Below, piece after piece: positions 7,533 through 17,165 of a stretch of DNA of 37,717 nucleotides. The translations under genes and the position numbers were made by a program. The stretch comes from Bdellovibrionaceae bacterium UBA2351 (GTDB lineage Bacteria; Bdellovibrionota; Bdellovibrionia; Bdellovibrionales; Bdellovibrionaceae). The number at the start of each line of letters is the position of its first letter. Position 1 is the stretch's first letter. The stretch spans positions 62,812-100,528 of the forward strand of contig DDTZ01000046.1 in NCBI GenBank assembly GCA_002344565.1. Direction: 5' to 3'. Below the pieces are notes generated by a model. That model was given only the letters and a program-made list of their open reading frames with translations. It did no database searches and had not been told where the DNA came from.

Positions 7533-9276
7533 CCAAGTTCGTATCTCGACAAAAAAATCAGTTAAAAAACCTATGAAACAAAAATACATCTTCGTAACGG
7601 GCGGTGTGGTCTCTTCTATTGGAAAGGGATTGGCGGCCGCGAGCTTGGGTGCATTGCTTGAAGCAAAAGGTTTTAAAGTTACCATTATGAAAATGGATCC
7701 CTATATCAATGTCGATCCGGGCACGATGTCGCCATTTCAACATGGTGAAGTGTATGTAACAGAAGATGGTGCTGAAACAGATTTAGATTTAGGTCATTAC
7801 GAACGCTTTACCTCATCAATTATGACTCGTGCAAATTCTGTATCAACGGGTCAAATCTACGATACCGTAATTCAGCGTGAACGCCGCGGGGATTTCCTGG
7901 GCGGCACAGTTCAGGTTATTCCTCATATTACGGACGAAATTAAACAACGTGTTTACCATGCGGCTCAAGGTAATGAAATTATCATTGTTGAAATTGGTGG
8001 TACTGTTGGTGACATCGAAAGCTTGCCATTCCTTGAAGCTGTTCGTCAGTTACGTACAGAATTGGGGCCGGATGGATCTGTGTTGATTCACGTCACGTAT
8101 GTTCCGTACATCGCAGCTGCCGGTGAGCTGAAAAGTAAGCCGACTCAGCACTCGGTTAAAGAGTTACAGCAGATCGGTATGCAACCTGACTTCTTGATCT
8201 GTCGTTCGGAAAAGGCAATTGATTACAGTCTGAAAAAGAAAATTGGATTATTCTGTTCGTTGCCAGCTGAAAACGTAATTGCGGCACAAGATTCATCGAC
8301 TATCTATGAAGTTCCGATGCGTTTACACCAAGAAAAGTTGGATGATTTAGTTGTTAAAAAATTAAACTTAAAAGCCTCTCGTTTTGATTTCTCCGGATGG
8401 CAACAAATTGTTTCCTCTGTTAAATCTCCAAAATACAAAACGACAATTGCTGTTGTGGGTAAGTACGTCGATTTGAAAGAATCGTATAAATCATTACATG
8501 AATCGATCATTCACGGTGGTATCGCTAATAACTCAGCAGTAGAAATCGTGTACGTAGATTCTGAAAAGTTAAATGAAAAAAATGTTCATCATCATTTAAC
8601 CGGCATCAGTGGCGTTCTTGTTCCAGGCGGTTTTGGATCGCGCGGAGTTGAGGGCAAGCTGGCGGCAATTAAATTTGCCCGTGAAAACTCGATTCCATAT
8701 TTTGGAATCTGTTTTGGTATGCAACTAGCGACTATCGAATTTGCGCGTAACGTATGTGGAATTAAAGATGCTACGTCTCGAGAGTTCGTTGATGAAAATG
8801 AACGTAAAGGGCAATTCGTTATCGATTTCATGACTGAACAAAAACATCTAATGCAAAAAGGTGGAACCATGCGCTTGGGCTCATTCCCATGTGACATTAA
8901 GAAAGGCACTAAGGCATTCGATGTGTATCGCAGTGAAAAAATATTCGAGCGTCATCGCCATCGCTATGAGTTCAACAATCAGTTTAAAGATTTGTTAGAG
9001 AAAAAAGGTTTAGTAGCATCTGGTATATGTAAAGAAAGAAACTTGGTAGAAATTATCGAGCTTCCTGATCACCCTTGGTTTGTGGCGGTTCAGTTTCACC
9101 CCGAGTTTAAATCGACGCCACTTAAACCGCATCCACTGTTCCGTAGTTTTATTGAGGCCACATTGGGCAAAAAAGCAAAGAAAGCAAACTTTGCCGCTAA
9201 AACGAATGCGAAAACTTCAACTGTTAAGTCTAATGTGAAAGTAAAAGAGAAGGTCAATGCAAGAACGCATTCTTGA
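7522..9276 (+). CDS. pyrG: CTP synthase
   Basis: Converts UTP and glutamine to CTP. The synthetase domain begins KYIFVTGGVVSSIGKGLAAA; the glutamine amidotransferase domain has the nucleophile motif GICFGMQLA (about residue 397) and VQFHPEF (about 525). The start is uncertain: ATG 7522 gives a basic 17-residue extension, while the in-frame ATG 7573 matches the family N-terminus better; neither has a good ribosome site. The C-terminus carries about 35 extra Lys/Ala/Thr-rich residues beyond the usual end (from about LGKKAKKANFAAKT), which is unusual. It overlaps kdsD by 20 bp. Confidence 0.97.
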   Translation: MKNSQVRISTKKSVKKPMKQKYIFVTGGVVSSIGKGLAAASLGALLEAKGFKVTIMKMDPYINVDPGTMSPFQHGEVYVTEDGAETDLDLGHYERFTSSIMTRANSVSTGQIYDTVIQRERRGDFLGGTVQVIPHITDEIKQRVYHAAQGNEIIIVEIGGTVGDIESLPFLEAVRQLRTELGPDGSVLIHVTYVPYIAAAGELKSKPTQHSVKELQQIGMQPDFLICRSEKAIDYSLKKKIGLFCSLPAENVIAAQDSSTIYEVPMRLHQEKLDDLVVKKLNLKASRFDFSGWQQIVSSVKSPKYKTTIAVVGKYVDLKESYKSLHESIIHGGIANNSAVEIVYVDSEKLNEKNVHHHLTGISGVLVPGGFGSRGVEGKLAAIKFARENSIPYFGICFGMQLATIEFARNVCGIKDATSREFVDENERKGQFVIDFMTEQKHLMQKGGTMRLGSFPCDIKKGTKAFDVYRSEKIFERHRHRYEFNNQFKDLLEKKGLVASGICKERNLVEIIELPDHPWFVAVQFHPEFKSTPLKPHPLFRSFIEATLGKKAKKANFAAKTNAKTSTVKSNVKVKEKVNARTHS

Positions 9277-10240
9277 TTTAGCAAAATCCGTTTTAGAAAT
9301 TGAATCTAAGGCCATTACGGACAGTGTTCGGTATTTAAACTCTGACTTCGTAAAAGCCGCAGAATGGATTTTTCAATGTAAGGGCAAGCTCGTAGTTACT
9401 GGAATTGGGAAATCTGGGCAGATCGCGCGCAAAATCGCGAGCACATTTTCATCGACAGGTACTCCGGCTATTTATTTACATCCAGCCGAAAGCTCGCATG
9501 GGGATTTAGGTATCGTAACAGAAAATGACGTCGTATTAGCGCTGTCTTATGGCGGCGAAAGCTATGAACTGAATACAATTATGACCTATGTCGCTCGCAA
9601 GGGAATTAAATTGATCGCAATGACTGGCAAACTTGACAGCTCACTAGCGAAAGCAGCTCAGGCGGTAATTAGTGTTCAAGTTCAAAAGGAAGCGTGCCCA
9701 CTGCAATTGGCTCCGACCGCCTCCACAACGACAACACTAGCTATGGGCGATGCGCTGGCTATGTCGGTGTTAATGCTAAAAGGTTTTACATCCGAAGATT
9801 TTGCTCAATATCACCCCGGCGGCAGTTTGGGTTTTAAGTTGTTAACTCGGGTGAAAGATCTAATGCACGTAGGAGATGCGCTTCCGATAGTCAATTTAGA
9901 TACTGAAATTCGTTCGGTTCTTTCGATTATGACCCATAGGGATGTTCGCGGATGCGCCGGTGTTGTGGACGCCAAAGGCGATTTGACCGGCGTGGTGACG
10001 GATGGGGATATTCGTCGGCGTTTAGAAAAGAACCAAAATCCACTAGATGGGCACGCAAAAGATTTGATGACATTAAATCCACGTACTATTGATGGTTCAG
10101 AGCTTGCTGAAAAAGCCTTGTTCATGATGGAAGAGTTCCGTATTCAAATGCTTTTTGTTTTAGATAAGAACTCGGCCACTCCTAAAAAGCCAATTGGGCT
10201 ATTGCATCTCCAAGATTTGATCAAAGCCAAAATTAAATAG
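9257..10240 (+). CDS. kdsD: arabinose-5-phosphate isomerase (KpsF/GutQ family)
   Basis: Interconverts ribulose-5-phosphate and arabinose-5-phosphate, the first committed step to KDO. The SIS domain (about 35-170) shows GIGKSGQIARKIASTFSSTG, HPAESSHGDLGI and SYGGES; two CBS domains follow (about 205-260 and 272-325, with GVVTDGDIRRRL). At 327 aa it has normal length. It begins inside the 3' end of pyrG (20-bp overlap) in another frame. It is followed by a 192-bp gap before kdsC, whereas in E. coli kdsD and kdsC are adjacent. Confidence 0.95.
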   Translation: MQERILDLAKSVLEIESKAITDSVRYLNSDFVKAAEWIFQCKGKLVVTGIGKSGQIARKIASTFSSTGTPAIYLHPAESSHGDLGIVTENDVVLALSYGGESYELNTIMTYVARKGIKLIAMTGKLDSSLAKAAQAVISVQVQKEACPLQLAPTASTTTTLAMGDALAMSVLMLKGFTSEDFAQYHPGGSLGFKLLTRVKDLMHVGDALPIVNLDTEIRSVLSIMTHRDVRGCAGVVDAKGDLTGVVTDGDIRRRLEKNQNPLDGHAKDLMTLNPRTIDGSELAEKALFMMEEFRIQMLFVLDKNSATPKKPIGLLHLQDLIKAKIK

Positions 10241-10366
10241 CGTTCTCTTTTATTTTTTTAGAGCCTGGCATTTAATCGTTGTAGTGTTCTCTGGCAGTAA
10301 GTCCAGTGTCTGAATAATTTACCTAACTATTTGGTCGAGTAGCTGGACCATTATCAAAGGGATTTG

Positions 10367-10395
10367 TTGCCCTCATGTCCTAATTTTTTCACAAT
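10367..10395 (+). promoter_or_regulatory. candidate promoter for kdsC and glt/agl cluster 1
   Basis: TTGCCC (10367-10372), a 17-nt spacer and CACAAT (10390-10395) form a moderate sigma-70-like match in the only sizeable gap (10241-10432) between kdsD and kdsC. All following genes up to aglS are overlapping or closely spaced, so this would drive at least 11 genes. The rest of the gap holds a T-rich stretch after kdsD and no gene. Confidence 0.3.
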
Positions 10396-10432
10396 GAAAC
10401 TAATAAGTTGGAAAGAATAAGGATGCAATTGC

Positions 10433-10942
10433 GTGTTAGAAATTCATAAAAAAATGAGTTCAATTAAACTCTTAGCTTTTGATGTCGACGGTGTGTTGAC
10501 GGATAACCATGTTTGGATGAACGAAGTTGGCCAATGGCGCCGAATGTTTTCGGTGCGCGATGGCTACGGAATCCAGATGCTACGCGAGTTAGGTTATCAG
10601 ATGGCATTCATCACTGGAAGCTTCAGTGATGATGTTCGAGAGCGTGCGCGCGTTCTGAAAATGAATTTCTTCTATGAAGGCAGCTTAGATAAATTACCCG
10701 CTTATGAGGATATCAAAACCAAGACAGGCCTTAAAGATTCCGAAATTTTATATATGGGTGATGATTTATTTGATTTGCCGCTTATTGAGCGGGCCGGTGT
10801 CGGTATCACGGTTCCAGAAGCAGTCGATAAAATTAAATTGAAAGCGGACTACGTTACTATGCAATCAGGTGGTAAAGGCGCAGTTCGTGAAATCTGTGAA
10901 ATGATTTTGAATCATGGGTTTTACAAGGGGAAGTTAACATGA
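10433..10942 (+). CDS. kdsC: 3-deoxy-manno-octulosonate-8-phosphate phosphatase
   Basis: HAD-family phosphatase that removes phosphate from KDO-8-phosphate. The catalytic motif DVDGVLTD (two Asp), later ITGS and the acidic motif GDDLFDLPL are intact. At 169 aa it is normal for the C0-type KdsC. A GTG at 10433 has an AAGGA 9 nt upstream; an in-frame ATG at 10454 is the alternative and fits the family start. The stop overlaps the next gene's ATG as ATGA, so translation of the outer-membrane barrel gene of cluster 1 is probably coupled to kdsC. Confidence 0.94.
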   Translation: MLEIHKKMSSIKLLAFDVDGVLTDNHVWMNEVGQWRRMFSVRDGYGIQMLRELGYQMAFITGSFSDDVRERARVLKMNFFYEGSLDKLPAYEDIKTKTGLKDSEILYMGDDLFDLPLIERAGVGITVPEAVDKIKLKADYVTMQSGGKGAVREICEMILNHGFYKGKLT

Positions 10943-11688
10943 AGAAAATATTTTGCTATTTGGCTGCGTTGAGCCTGTTGAGTACGACAGCTTATCCAAA
11001 AGAAATGATTCAGTTACCTACCGAAGAATTAGCTCGAGAGAGTGTGTCTCCAATATTTGATATTAACGACTCTGTTCGCAATCGCAATATTGTTACTAAA
11101 GGTAAATTTGAAGGATCTTTGTTTTATGGTTGGGCATTGACGGAGCCAATTGCTAACGTAAGTAAACTAGGGGTGTCTGGTTACTACCACAGAAGTGAAG
11201 AAGATGCCTACGGCTTGATGTTTTTAAAGAACTTTGCTGGCGTTTCTCATTACGCAAAACAATTAAATGATCAATATAAACTAGACTTCACCCGTGCACC
11301 CATGCCTGAAGCAAGCTTGTTTTTTGATTATAACTTAAAAGCATTTTACGGAAAAATGAGTTTGTCTAAAAATACCGTCACTAACTACCACTTCTTTGGT
11401 TCACTAGCAGGTGGAATGATTAAGTATCAAAATAAAACGTATCCGGCAGTAGCTGCGGGTCTAGGTCAGAAGTTCTATTACGATAAAAAATTTTCGTTCC
11501 GATTTGATTTTAGAGTTTTCTTGAATCAAGCGCCGATTCCTTTTTTGAAATGTGAACCAGGTAAGCATGAGGGTATCAAGAACTCGCCAACGGATTCTTG
11601 TAACGAACCTGCTCCAAGCTATTCTGACTTCTCTGAGCGTTTAACGATTACGTCGGTAATTGATATCGGCGTGAGTTACCTATTTTAG
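10939..11688 (+). CDS. outer-membrane beta-barrel protein, GltA/GltB-like (cluster 1)
   Basis: A 249-aa secreted protein: signal peptide MKKIFCYLAALSLLSTTAYP, then alternating aromatic/hydrophobic strands and a C-terminal VSYLF ending in Phe, the usual outer-membrane barrel signature. Strand-like segments such as KFEGSLFYGWALTEPIANVS and KFSFRFDFRVFLNQ are consistent with the beta-barrel family found in Myxococcus and Bdellovibrio gliding loci. It opens cluster 1, overlapping kdsC by 4 bp, and is followed by a second barrel. In M. xanthus gltA and gltB encode paralogous barrels before gltC; the same order here suggests GltA or GltB, but which one cannot be decided. Cluster 2 has no counterpart of this gene. 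Confidence 0.7.
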   Translation: MKKIFCYLAALSLLSTTAYPKEMIQLPTEELARESVSPIFDINDSVRNRNIVTKGKFEGSLFYGWALTEPIANVSKLGVSGYYHRSEEDAYGLMFLKNFAGVSHYAKQLNDQYKLDFTRAPMPEASLFFDYNLKAFYGKMSLSKNTVTNYHFFGSLAGGMIKYQNKTYPAVAAGLGQKFYYDKKFSFRFDFRVFLNQAPIPFLKCEPGKHEGIKNSPTDSCNEPAPSYSDFSERLTITSVIDIGVSYLF

Positions 11689-11705
11689 GACAAGGTGAAA
11701 AGAAA

Positions 11706-12479
11706 ATGAAGAAACTATCAATTGTTCTATTTTGTCTTCTGCTGAGTTCATTCTCAAAAGCCCAAGAGTCTACCGATAATGAGGATCTTGACATCATCGA
11801 ACTTGAACTTGAAAAATCTCGCCCAAGGCCCCAGGTAAATAAAAGACCTACGACTCAATCTCAGGGTGAATCTAAGGAAAATAATTTCTCGGATTTAGCT
11901 AACTTAGTTCCATTTTCTGAAGTTTCGGTTTTGCAGAAACGTTTCTTACCAAAAACTGGACGTGGGCAAATATTTGCGGGGTTATCATTAACTACTAATG
12001 ATCCTTTCTATAACACCATCGGCGCAACACTAAAGGGTAGCTATTTCTTGAGTGAAATGTGGGGCCTCGAGCTTCAATATTACAATTTAAGTTCTGGCGA
12101 AGCCAAGGCAACAAAGGAACTCTACGATGTTCAAAATATTGGAACAGACAGCCTAAGTTATACTAAAGAATATCTTGGTATAAATTTATTATGGATACCT
12201 ATTTACGGAAAATTGACTTGGTTTAACAGAAAGATCGTTCCATTTGATTTCTATTTTGGTGTAGGTGGTGGGCAAACGCGAACGCATCTAAAAAGCGGCA
12301 TTGGAACATTCCAAATGACGGCTGGTCAAATTTTTGCCATTAACAAAAGTTTTGCGCTTCGATGGGACTTTAGCTGGAATTTTTTCAGCGCTAAAGCCAT
12401 TAACGAAGAAGGATCGATTAACAATCTATTCTTCTCTGCTGGAGCTAGTTTCTTCTTTCCGGAGGCTAAATACCGATGA
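11706..12479 (+). CDS. outer-membrane beta-barrel protein, GltA/GltB-like (cluster 1, second barrel)
   Basis: A 257-aa protein with signal peptide MKKLSIVLFCLLLSSFSKA, an acidic/Pro linker to about residue 70, then a barrel domain beginning GRGQIFAGLSL and ending SAGASFFFPEAKYR. It pairs with the barrel at 25597-26319 in cluster 2: both share the segment WIP(I/V)YGK after a similar strand and are of similar size. It lies 17 bp after the first barrel gene and overlaps the GltC-like gene by 4 bp (ATGA). Its likely role is an outer-membrane part of the gliding-type complex, inferred from context. Confidence 0.7.
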   Translation: MKKLSIVLFCLLLSSFSKAQESTDNEDLDIIELELEKSRPRPQVNKRPTTQSQGESKENNFSDLANLVPFSEVSVLQKRFLPKTGRGQIFAGLSLTTNDPFYNTIGATLKGSYFLSEMWGLELQYYNLSSGEAKATKELYDVQNIGTDSLSYTKEYLGINLLWIPIYGKLTWFNRKIVPFDFYFGVGGGQTRTHLKSGIGTFQMTAGQIFAINKSFALRWDFSWNFFSAKAINEEGSINNLFFSAGASFFFPEAKYR

Positions 12480-14038
12480 GAAATTTAACACTTTTATTCA
12501 CTCTCTGCTTTGCTCTGGTTATATCGTCGTCTTCGGATGCTAGAACAACTCGTAAAACGATTCGTACTCAGCCGGCCTCGGGTATTCGTGATAATTCGTT
12601 AAGGCAACAATTATCTAATGCTCTTTCACTAGCGCAATCAGGTCAGTATCAACCAGCGGCTCAGGCGTTATTTAATTTGGTAAAACGCAAAGAGGTCGAA
12701 AGTGAACGCCCGCAAATTAAGTATATTTTGGGCAAAATGCTTGTGGCGATGAACTATTCGCAAGTAGCGGCTTATCAATTTGTGGATGTGATTCGTTCGG
12801 ATAACAATAAATATTTAAAAAAATCAATCGAAGAGCTATCGATCGTTGCGGATAGTTTAGGCGACGATACATTATTGAACTATGCCGTCTCTAAAGTCGA
12901 TGTAAATGATTTCCCAGATAAGAACAAGGACATGATTTATTTCCGTATCGGTGAAATTAAATTGAAAAACAAAAAATTCGAAGATGCAGTTCAAGCTTTT
13001 AACAGAGTCAATGTCGGCAGCTCTTACAACAACCAAGCTCTATACTTAAAAGCATTAGCGTATCTAGAAATGAACAAAGCGGACCAGGCGATTTCGGTAT
13101 TTAATCAATTGTTAGAACACCGTAAAAATAGCGGCGTAACAGATACTAATCGCGTATCGGCCCTCATGGGTGTCGCACGAGCTCTGTATCAAAAACAGGA
13201 TTGGGACTCGTCTATTGAGGCATACTCGAATGTTCCTAGAGATCACTTTTCTTGGCACGATGCTTTGTTTGAACAGTCGTGGGCCATGTTAAGAGGTGCT
13301 CGATTCCGTTCGGCACTTTCTAACTTCCAATCGCTTCACTCGGCTTACTACGAAGATTTCTATATTCCAGAATCCTTGTTATTACGTGCGATTGTTTATC
13401 TATATATTTGTAAATATGATGAAATGGAAAAGGTTCTTTCTCTATATAACACTATTTATGAACCGGTACGTTTGAAAATTAGTAGCTTCTTGAATTCAAA
13501 TACTGAGCCAGGAGCCTATTATATGGAGCTTGAAAAGGGCTTAGGTGTTAAAAGAAAAGACGACAACGTGATTTATAAATTACCTTATATGGTTCTTAAG
13601 AATCTTCGTGATGAGGGTGATATTAAACGTAGTCTAAATTACTTGAAGAAAGTTCAAGAAGAAAAAACAAGAATTGAATCCAGCGGTTCTTTCCGTGTTT
13701 CTGGCTTAGGTCAGTACTCTGTACGTGTGTTAAATACACGCATTAAAAATACTAAAATCTTAATTGGTGAAATGGTTAAAGTTCATCTTCAAAATATGAA
13801 TGATGAGTTAAAGGACCTTTCAGAACAAGCTAGTTTCATTAACTACGAGCGATTGAGTTCGAAGAAAGATTCCGCGAAAAAGAAAATTGCAGGGAAAGAC
13901 TTACCTCAAATGATCGACTCTAATATTGACCGTGAATTCTATGTTCAAAATGGCTTCGAATTCTATCCATTTAAGGGCGAATTCTGGTTAGACGAAATTG
14001 GAAACTATCACTATTTAGGAACTCAAAGCTGTGAATAA
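12476..14038 (+). CDS. gltC: periplasmic TPR protein, GltC-like (cluster 1)
   Basis: A 520-aa secreted protein (signal peptide MRNLTLLFTLCFALVISSSSDA) with helical TPR-type repeats across about 45-330, e.g. AVQAFNRVNVGSSYNNQALY. It is clearly paralogous to the 392-aa protein at 27965-29143: both contain LFE..WA..R....ALG/SN, a (I/L)HPES/IPESL.L segment and a C-terminal WLDEIG followed by Y.G(T/S)..C. M. xanthus GltC is a TPR protein that links the periplasm to the outer-membrane barrels GltA and GltB; position directly after two barrel genes supports the assignment. It overlaps the next gene by 8 bp. The family call is good, the letter is inferred from gene order. Confidence 0.7.
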   Translation: MRNLTLLFTLCFALVISSSSDARTTRKTIRTQPASGIRDNSLRQQLSNALSLAQSGQYQPAAQALFNLVKRKEVESERPQIKYILGKMLVAMNYSQVAAYQFVDVIRSDNNKYLKKSIEELSIVADSLGDDTLLNYAVSKVDVNDFPDKNKDMIYFRIGEIKLKNKKFEDAVQAFNRVNVGSSYNNQALYLKALAYLEMNKADQAISVFNQLLEHRKNSGVTDTNRVSALMGVARALYQKQDWDSSIEAYSNVPRDHFSWHDALFEQSWAMLRGARFRSALSNFQSLHSAYYEDFYIPESLLLRAIVYLYICKYDEMEKVLSLYNTIYEPVRLKISSFLNSNTEPGAYYMELEKGLGVKRKDDNVIYKLPYMVLKNLRDEGDIKRSLNYLKKVQEEKTRIESSGSFRVSGLGQYSVRVLNTRIKNTKILIGEMVKVHLQNMNDELKDLSEQASFINYERLSSKKDSAKKKIAGKDLPQMIDSNIDREFYVQNGFEFYPFKGEFWLDEIGNYHYLGTQSCE

Positions 14039-17000
14039 AATAAAGGTTTTAACATCATTATTTGTGCTTATGGTTTCAATGCCGATCTTCGCTAAAAAGA
14101 CGGTAGGGGAGCTTTTTTCTAACGTTGGCTTAGAAAACCGCGGAGGTAAGCTATCCAATAGTAACAAAGGTTCTTACTCGATTCCTAAGCCAGGTGAAAT
14201 TAGATTTGAAAATAGAACCGAACACAATTTAGATGCGGTTAAACCGACTAAATCGTATGAGATCATGAATTCTCAGAATTTGACGGAGATCGTTGAGTAC
14301 GAAAAAATTCTAGATGAACAAATTTCTGAATTGTACAAATTAACTCGTAAATTTAAAGATTCTGATAAGCGTGGTGAGTTGTGGGTTCGCTTAGCTGAGC
14401 TTTACGTAGAAAAAGGAGCGCTGGTAGACTATCGACGTCAAAAAGATTTCGATACGCGCTTGCAACAGTTCAATAAGGGTAAATCTAAAGTTAAGCCAGT
14501 TCTAAATAATGAGGAAGCTCGTTCCTACTTTAAAAAGTCGGTTCAGTTATATGAATGGTTCCAAAAAGATTTCCCTAATGATCCAAAGATTCCTCAAGCG
14601 CTATACTTTTTAGGATTTAATTATTTTGAGTTAAATGAACCCAAAAAGGGCGAAAAGTACTACTCTGACTTAGCTGCACGTTTTCCAAATAGTTCATTCG
14701 TTGATGAAGCTAGTTTTGCTTTAGGGGAATACTATTTTGAAAACGAAAATTGGAAAGATGCTTATAAACGTTATTCACCCGTAATCAAAAATAAAAAGCA
14801 TAATCTAAATGCGATGGCGACCTATAAGGGCGCATGGTGCTTGTATCGTTTAGGCCGTAATCAAGAAGCCCTTAAATACATGGAATATATCATTAGGCTT
14901 AACAAGCAAGCTAGTGAGCGCGATTCGAAAAAACAGCTTAAGGCGAAGCTAGAAGTAGAGGCTTTACGGGATATCGTAGTTTTTTACGCAGCTGCGGGTG
15001 ATGCGGACAAAGCATCTGAATACTTTGCAACGATGGTGGGCGACCAATCGTTTTCTTACATAGAAAAATTAGCTTATTACTATTTAGATAAAGGATACAA
15101 GGACGCAGCTCATAGAACGTTTAAATATCTAATTGATCAAAGACCGACGGATCCAAAAGCTTTTGAATATCAATATCAAATTGTTCAAGTTTATTTCTAC
15201 GCGAAGAATTCGCAAACATTTAAACTTGAGCTGTATCGTTGGATTCGTGAGTACGGGCCCGCCTCAGCTTGGTATAAAGCAAACCAAGCAAATACCGAGT
15301 TAACTGATAATTCGATGAAGTTGCGCGAAAAGACTCTGCGAAACTGGACATTACAACAGCATCAAACTGCACAAAACTCGAGAACACCTAATTCTCAAAG
15401 ATTGGCGGCAGAAGGGTATCAATTATATTTGAATGAATTTACGAATTCACCACAAACCGCGGATATGCATTTTTACTATGGTGAATTGCTTTACGATAGC
15501 AAACGTTTTGATGAAGCCGGTATTCAGTATAAGTGGATTGTCGATAATGCTCCAGAAAGCAAATTCTACGAAAACGCGGCCACGGCGTTGTTGATTTCAG
15601 TAGAAAAGTCTTTGCCTAACGATAAAGAATTAGCTCAGAGAAATACGAAGAGCTTGGAGCCAATTCCTTTAACTCCCACTGTTGATCGTTTCTTAAAAGC
15701 ATCGGCTTGGTATTTGGAAAAATTACCTAACTCAAAAAAGGCACCAGAAATTAAGTTCCGTCAAGGTCGGTTGATGTATCAATATAACTATTTTGAAGAT
15801 GCATCGAAAATATTCCGAGAGATTGTTCAGAAATATCCAAACACCAAGTACGCAGAATATTCCGCGAACTTGTTACTTGATATTTATAATCTGAAGAAAG
15901 ACTATGGTGGACTTGAAATGGCAGCCACTGAATTATTGAAGAACGAAACTTTAGCGGGAACGAAAGCCGGACAAGATATCAAAGAAGTTTTAGAGAAGGC
16001 GAGCTTCAAAAAAGGCCAAGATTTAGAGCAGGATAAAAAGTATCGAGAAAGTGCTGATGTGTTCTCGGCGTTTGCGCAGCAAAATACGAAATCGAATTTA
16101 GCGATCACTGCGTATTTCAATGCAGGTGTTAACTATGAAAAAGCGGGCGAGAACGAAAAAGCTAAAAATGCGTATGTTCAAGTTTTGAACTCGAAACAGG
16201 ACAATAAAGAGCTTAAGGGTAAGTCGAAATTATTCGTAGCAAAACTTTATCAAGAAGCGGCTTTATTTGATGAGTCGATTAAGTTGTACAAGCAGTTGGT
16301 AGCCGAAACAGATAAAAAAGAAACATCTAGAAATTACATATTCAATATCGCTGTTATGAAAGAGGCTATGGGTCAGTACCAGGCTTCAATTAAGGAATAT
16401 GAAACGTATTTGGAGATGGTAAAAAACTATAAGGAACGACTTGAGACAATGTTCTTAATTGCAGAGCTTTATAGAAAGGCCGAGTCTTGGTCAAAAGCAC
16501 AAGAAAAATACATGGAATACATTGATGCCGGCGCTCCCCAAAGTGAAATGTTTGTTGAGGCACTTTACTGGGTGGCTCATGTGCACACTCGAAAAGGCTC
16601 AAGCCAAGCGTATTCCTATGAAGATCGTTTGATTGCAATGCAGAAACGTTTGGGTGGAACTAAAGCGGGTAAATGGGCTGCGATTGTAAAACTACGTCGT
16701 GCTAAAGATACTTATCATGATTTCACTCAAGTCAAAATTCCCGCAAATCCAGATAAGCAGAAAAGAGCGGTGGACGAAAAAGTGGGATTGCTGAATAAGC
16801 TAAACAAAGAATTAAATGACGTTGTTAAATTGGACCATCCAGATTCAATTATTAGTTCATTGAGTCTTTTAGGTGAGGCAAATGATCATATGGCTAAAGC
16901 TATTATGAACTCGCCTCTTCCAAAAGGATTAGACGCGGAAACTGAAAAACAATATCGCGAACAACTTCCTAAATTGGCCGATCCATTCAAGGTTCGCGCG

Positions 17001-17165
17001 ACGGACAGCTACAAGTTAGCATTGACGCGCGGTTTAGAGTTTGAAACTTACAATGAGGATTACTTAAAAGCGCTTAAATATATGAATGCGATTGATCCTA
17101 CTAAGTACTACTACGCTGACGAAATGAGGCAGGATGTTCGCTTTATTAACTGGATGGCATTATGA
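14031..17165 (+). CDS. gltD: large periplasmic TPR protein, GltD (AgmU)-like (cluster 1)
   Basis: A 1044-aa secreted protein (signal peptide MNKIKVLTSLFVLMVSMPIFA) made mostly of TPR repeats, for example PKIPQALYFLGFNYFELNEP and KAPEIKFRQGRLMYQYNYFE. GTG 14031 is the start, within the 3' end of the GltC-like gene. Near the C-terminus MAKAIMNSPLPKGL corresponds to MAESIKNSPAPAGL in the 1023-aa protein at 29140-32211, showing the two are paralogues. M. xanthus AgmU/GltD is a long TPR protein of the gliding complex encoded before gltE-F-G, the same order as here. It overlaps the following gene by 4 bp. Function as a periplasmic scaffold is inferred. Confidence 0.7.
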   Translation: MNKIKVLTSLFVLMVSMPIFAKKTVGELFSNVGLENRGGKLSNSNKGSYSIPKPGEIRFENRTEHNLDAVKPTKSYEIMNSQNLTEIVEYEKILDEQISELYKLTRKFKDSDKRGELWVRLAELYVEKGALVDYRRQKDFDTRLQQFNKGKSKVKPVLNNEEARSYFKKSVQLYEWFQKDFPNDPKIPQALYFLGFNYFELNEPKKGEKYYSDLAARFPNSSFVDEASFALGEYYFENENWKDAYKRYSPVIKNKKHNLNAMATYKGAWCLYRLGRNQEALKYMEYIIRLNKQASERDSKKQLKAKLEVEALRDIVVFYAAAGDADKASEYFATMVGDQSFSYIEKLAYYYLDKGYKDAAHRTFKYLIDQRPTDPKAFEYQYQIVQVYFYAKNSQTFKLELYRWIREYGPASAWYKANQANTELTDNSMKLREKTLRNWTLQQHQTAQNSRTPNSQRLAAEGYQLYLNEFTNSPQTADMHFYYGELLYDSKRFDEAGIQYKWIVDNAPESKFYENAATALLISVEKSLPNDKELAQRNTKSLEPIPLTPTVDRFLKASAWYLEKLPNSKKAPEIKFRQGRLMYQYNYFEDASKIFREIVQKYPNTKYAEYSANLLLDIYNLKKDYGGLEMAATELLKNETLAGTKAGQDIKEVLEKASFKKGQDLEQDKKYRESADVFSAFAQQNTKSNLAITAYFNAGVNYEKAGENEKAKNAYVQVLNSKQDNKELKGKSKLFVAKLYQEAALFDESIKLYKQLVAETDKKETSRNYIFNIAVMKEAMGQYQASIKEYETYLEMVKNYKERLETMFLIAELYRKAESWSKAQEKYMEYIDAGAPQSEMFVEALYWVAHVHTRKGSSQAYSYEDRLIAMQKRLGGTKAGKWAAIVKLRRAKDTYHDFTQVKIPANPDKQKRAVDEKVGLLNKLNKELNDVVKLDHPDSIISSLSLLGEANDHMAKAIMNSPLPKGLDAETEKQYREQLPKLADPFKVRATDSYKLALTRGLEFETYNEDYLKALKYMNAIDPTKYYYADEMRQDVRFINWMAL

